A DNA stretch of 64,000 bases from Komagataeibacter intermedius TF2. Its GTDB lineage: Bacteria > Pseudomonadota > Alphaproteobacteria > Acetobacterales > Acetobacteraceae. Position 1 is the stretch's first letter. The number at the start of each line of letters is the position of its first letter. The notes beneath the pieces were generated by a model. That model saw nothing but the letters and a program-made list of their open reading frames with translations. It was not told the DNA's origin and made no database searches. The position numbers were made by a program, and so were the translations under genes. The stretch spans positions 1-64,000 of the forward strand of contig NZ_BANF01000048.1 of assembly GCF_000964425.1 (NCBI RefSeq), written 5' to 3'. Positions 62,419 to 64,000 of the stretch are shown in pieces.

Positions 62419-62615
62419 CCGCCCAATGGGCCGGGCCGGGGCAATGCTGAAGCGTCCGGGGCATCCGTCCGGCAGGGGAAAGGGGGAAACAGGCAGGCAC
62501 GCAGAAACTCTCATTACCGCATTCGTCGTCCCGCCCGCCAAGAAGGTCAAGGGCCGGGGGCCCATTCATTCGCCACCCGTGCAGTTCCGGAATGATCGTG
62601 GTATGGGGAAATGCG

Positions 62616-63845
62616 ATGCAAACCGTTACCGACCGACCTGTTATCCTGCAGGCCCTGCCAGCACTCGAATCCGGCGGGATTGAACATGGCACGCTGGAAA
62701 TGGCGCAGGCCATCGTGCAGGCCGGTGGCACCGCCATTGTGGCCAGTGCGGGCGGGCGGCTGGTCCCGCGCCTGAAATACATCGGGGCCATCCCGGTCGA
62801 GATGGACCTGAAGGCCAAGAACCCCCTGTCCATCATGCGCAACGCAACCCGCCTGCGCCATGTCATCCGCGATTACGGCGTCAACCTTGTGCATGCGCGC
62901 TCACGCGCGCCCGCCTGGGCCGCCCACCTTGCATGCAGGCGGCAGAAGGTGCCGCTGGTCACCACATGGCATGGCGTGCATGCCGCCAACCTGCCGGGCA
63001 AGCGGCGGTACAACAGCGTGCTGGCATCGGGCAACCGGGTCATCGCCATAAGCCGCTACATCGAAAACCGCCTGCGCGAGGAATACAAAGTGGGCGACGA
63101 CCGCCTGCGCCTGATCCCGCGCGGGGCGGACATGACCCGGTTTGACCCGCAGGGCGTGCGCGGCAACCGGGTACAGAACCTGATCAACCTGTGGGACATA
63201 CCCGACGGCGCCACCGTCATCATGCTGCCGGCACGGGTGACGCCGTGGAAAGGGCACGCGCTGCTGATCGAAGCCCTGGCGCAGATGAACGACATGGCCA
63301 GCCCGGATGGGGAGTGGGTGTGCATTTTCGTGGGCGAGGCGAATGAAAAGCAGGGGCGCGACCTCGTGGCGCTGGCAACGCGCAGGGGAATCGCCGCGCG
63401 CCTGCGCTTTGCCGGGCATTGCGCGGACATGCCCGCCGCCATGATGCTGGCGGACATGGTGGTTGTCCCCTCGCTACGGCCTGAACCCTTTGGCCGCGTG
63501 GTGGTGGAAGCGCAGGCCATGGGCCGCCCGGTAATCGTGGCGGGCCATGGCGCCGCACTGGAAACGGTGGACAATGGCGTAACCGGTTTTGCCTTCCCCC
63601 CCAACGACGCCCGGGCACTGGCGGCATGCATGCACCATGTCGCCACCATGACGGCGGAAGAACGGCTGACCCTGGCATGGCACGCGCGCGAGAATGTGCG
63701 CGAGCATTATTCAACACAGGCGATGCAGTACGCGACGCTGGCTGTATATGATGAACTTCTGCATACGCAGCTGGCGAATACTTTCTACCATAACGCCATG
63801 ACGGACGTTATCTGGGACGAAGAACACCTGCCGCAGGCGGGATGA
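62616..63845 (+). CDS. Glycosyltransferase family 4
   Basis: A 409-residue GT-B glycosyltransferase. The N-terminal acceptor domain begins PVILQALPALESGGIEHGTLEM, with the glycine-rich GGIE loop of the family, and HARSRAPAWAAHLACRRQ. The nucleotide-sugar domain starts LPARVTPWKGHALLIEAL and carries the EX7E motif in PEPFGRVVVEAQAMGRPVI. It probably works in LPS or exopolysaccharide assembly, in line with the GT9 gene nearby. ATG at 62616 has GGGGA about seven bases before it. The opening is shared with the group that includes LPS core transferases, but the sugar is unknown. Confidence 0.92.
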   Translation: MQTVTDRPVILQALPALESGGIEHGTLEMAQAIVQAGGTAIVASAGGRLVPRLKYIGAIPVEMDLKAKNPLSIMRNATRLRHVIRDYGVNLVHARSRAPAWAAHLACRRQKVPLVTTWHGVHAANLPGKRRYNSVLASGNRVIAISRYIENRLREEYKVGDDRLRLIPRGADMTRFDPQGVRGNRVQNLINLWDIPDGATVIMLPARVTPWKGHALLIEALAQMNDMASPDGEWVCIFVGEANEKQGRDLVALATRRGIAARLRFAGHCADMPAAMMLADMVVVPSLRPEPFGRVVVEAQAMGRPVIVAGHGAALETVDNGVTGFAFPPNDARALAACMHHVATMTAEERLTLAWHARENVREHYSTQAMQYATLAVYDELLHTQLANTFYHNAMTDVIWDEEHLPQAG

Positions 63846-64000
63846 AACCGCGCAGGCGGTGATTGTGCCATATCAGGTGCAGGATAGCCTTGATCTGTCT
63901 CATGGCGGTCCCAAAACCCTGATCGAGCGTCCAGTATTCGGCATGGGCCTTATGCAGGGGGTGGTTTTGCAGTCGACAAGGCGCGCGAAATTCTTCACCC
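63846..64000. other. Window-end region, coding content unresolved
   Basis: Two frames stay open to the window edge. On the minus strand, a frame ending at TAA (63808-63810) reads AEYWTLDQGFGTAMRQ and HNHRLRGFIPPAAG, and would be the C-terminal part of a gene that starts beyond the window and overlaps the glycosyltransferase end by 38 bases. On the plus strand another frame reads ERPVFGMGLMQGVVLQST, faintly like the N-terminal part of IS5-type transposases. Codon use in both is less GC-biased than in the neighbours. Neither can be assigned. Confidence 0.3.

Overview
The window is a GC-rich bacterial chromosome segment, densely packed and dominated by housekeeping genes. The gene content points to an alphaproteobacterium, most likely an acetic acid bacterium (Acetobacteraceae, Komagataeibacter/Gluconacetobacter-like). 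The main clues are a UbiM-type ubiquinone hydroxylase, a BamF lipoprotein beside lspA, a DUF1491 protein, a pyrB/pseudo-pyrC pair running into plsY-dprA-topA-rnr, and a methionine-salvage mtn cluster. The taxonomic call is inference from gene families; there is no rRNA in the window. I saw no CRISPR array, prophage, complete insertion sequence or tRNA gene.

Layout. 0.1-1.9 kb (minus): a nitroreductase and ubiM. 2.1-6.7 kb (plus): a histidine operon, hisB - small membrane protein - hisH - hisA (fused in frame to an N-terminal acetyltransferase) - hisF - hisE - HIT protein, with genes overlapping or nearly touching. 6.7-11.7 kb: an ABC exporter (minus), endonuclease III (plus) and ComEC (minus). 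11.7-24.3 kb (plus): gltX-pyrB-pyrC'-plsY-dprA-topA-rnr-S41 protease-DUF1491, most joined by ATGA-type overlaps. 24.6-31.0 kb: OmpA-like porin, divergent cysK / Rrf2 regulator, two small exported proteins, parE.

31.2-43.2 kb (minus): a long co-directional run recX - CHAP lipoprotein - tatA - mtnB-mtnD-mtnC-ribF - ileS-lspA-bamF - mutL - nuoM. The nuoM stands alone, without other complex I genes. 43.5-48.1 kb (plus): argD-argF-small protein-hslO and an exported protein, preceded by a structured leader that may be an attenuator. 48.2-53 kb: DsbD-type transporter (minus) back to back with HrpB helicase (plus). 53-57.6 kb (plus): HtrA protease, an OmpR-type response regulator with its histidine kinase, a small exported protein and a SIMPL protein, together looking like an envelope-stress module. 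57.9-62.4 kb (minus): TPR protein - heptosyltransferase-like GT9 - thrS - infC. 62.6-63.8 kb (plus): a GT4 glycosyltransferase.

I did not find an obviously new multi-gene system. The most unusual points are the acetyltransferase-HisA fusion with a plausible internal GTG start, a probable ATA start codon for infC with an ideal Shine-Dalgarno, the three-hairpin leader of argDF, an orphan nuoM, the pseudo-dihydroorotase and a pair of related non-coding repeat elements. Start codons were chosen by Shine-Dalgarno, overlap and family length, and several remain uncertain as stated.
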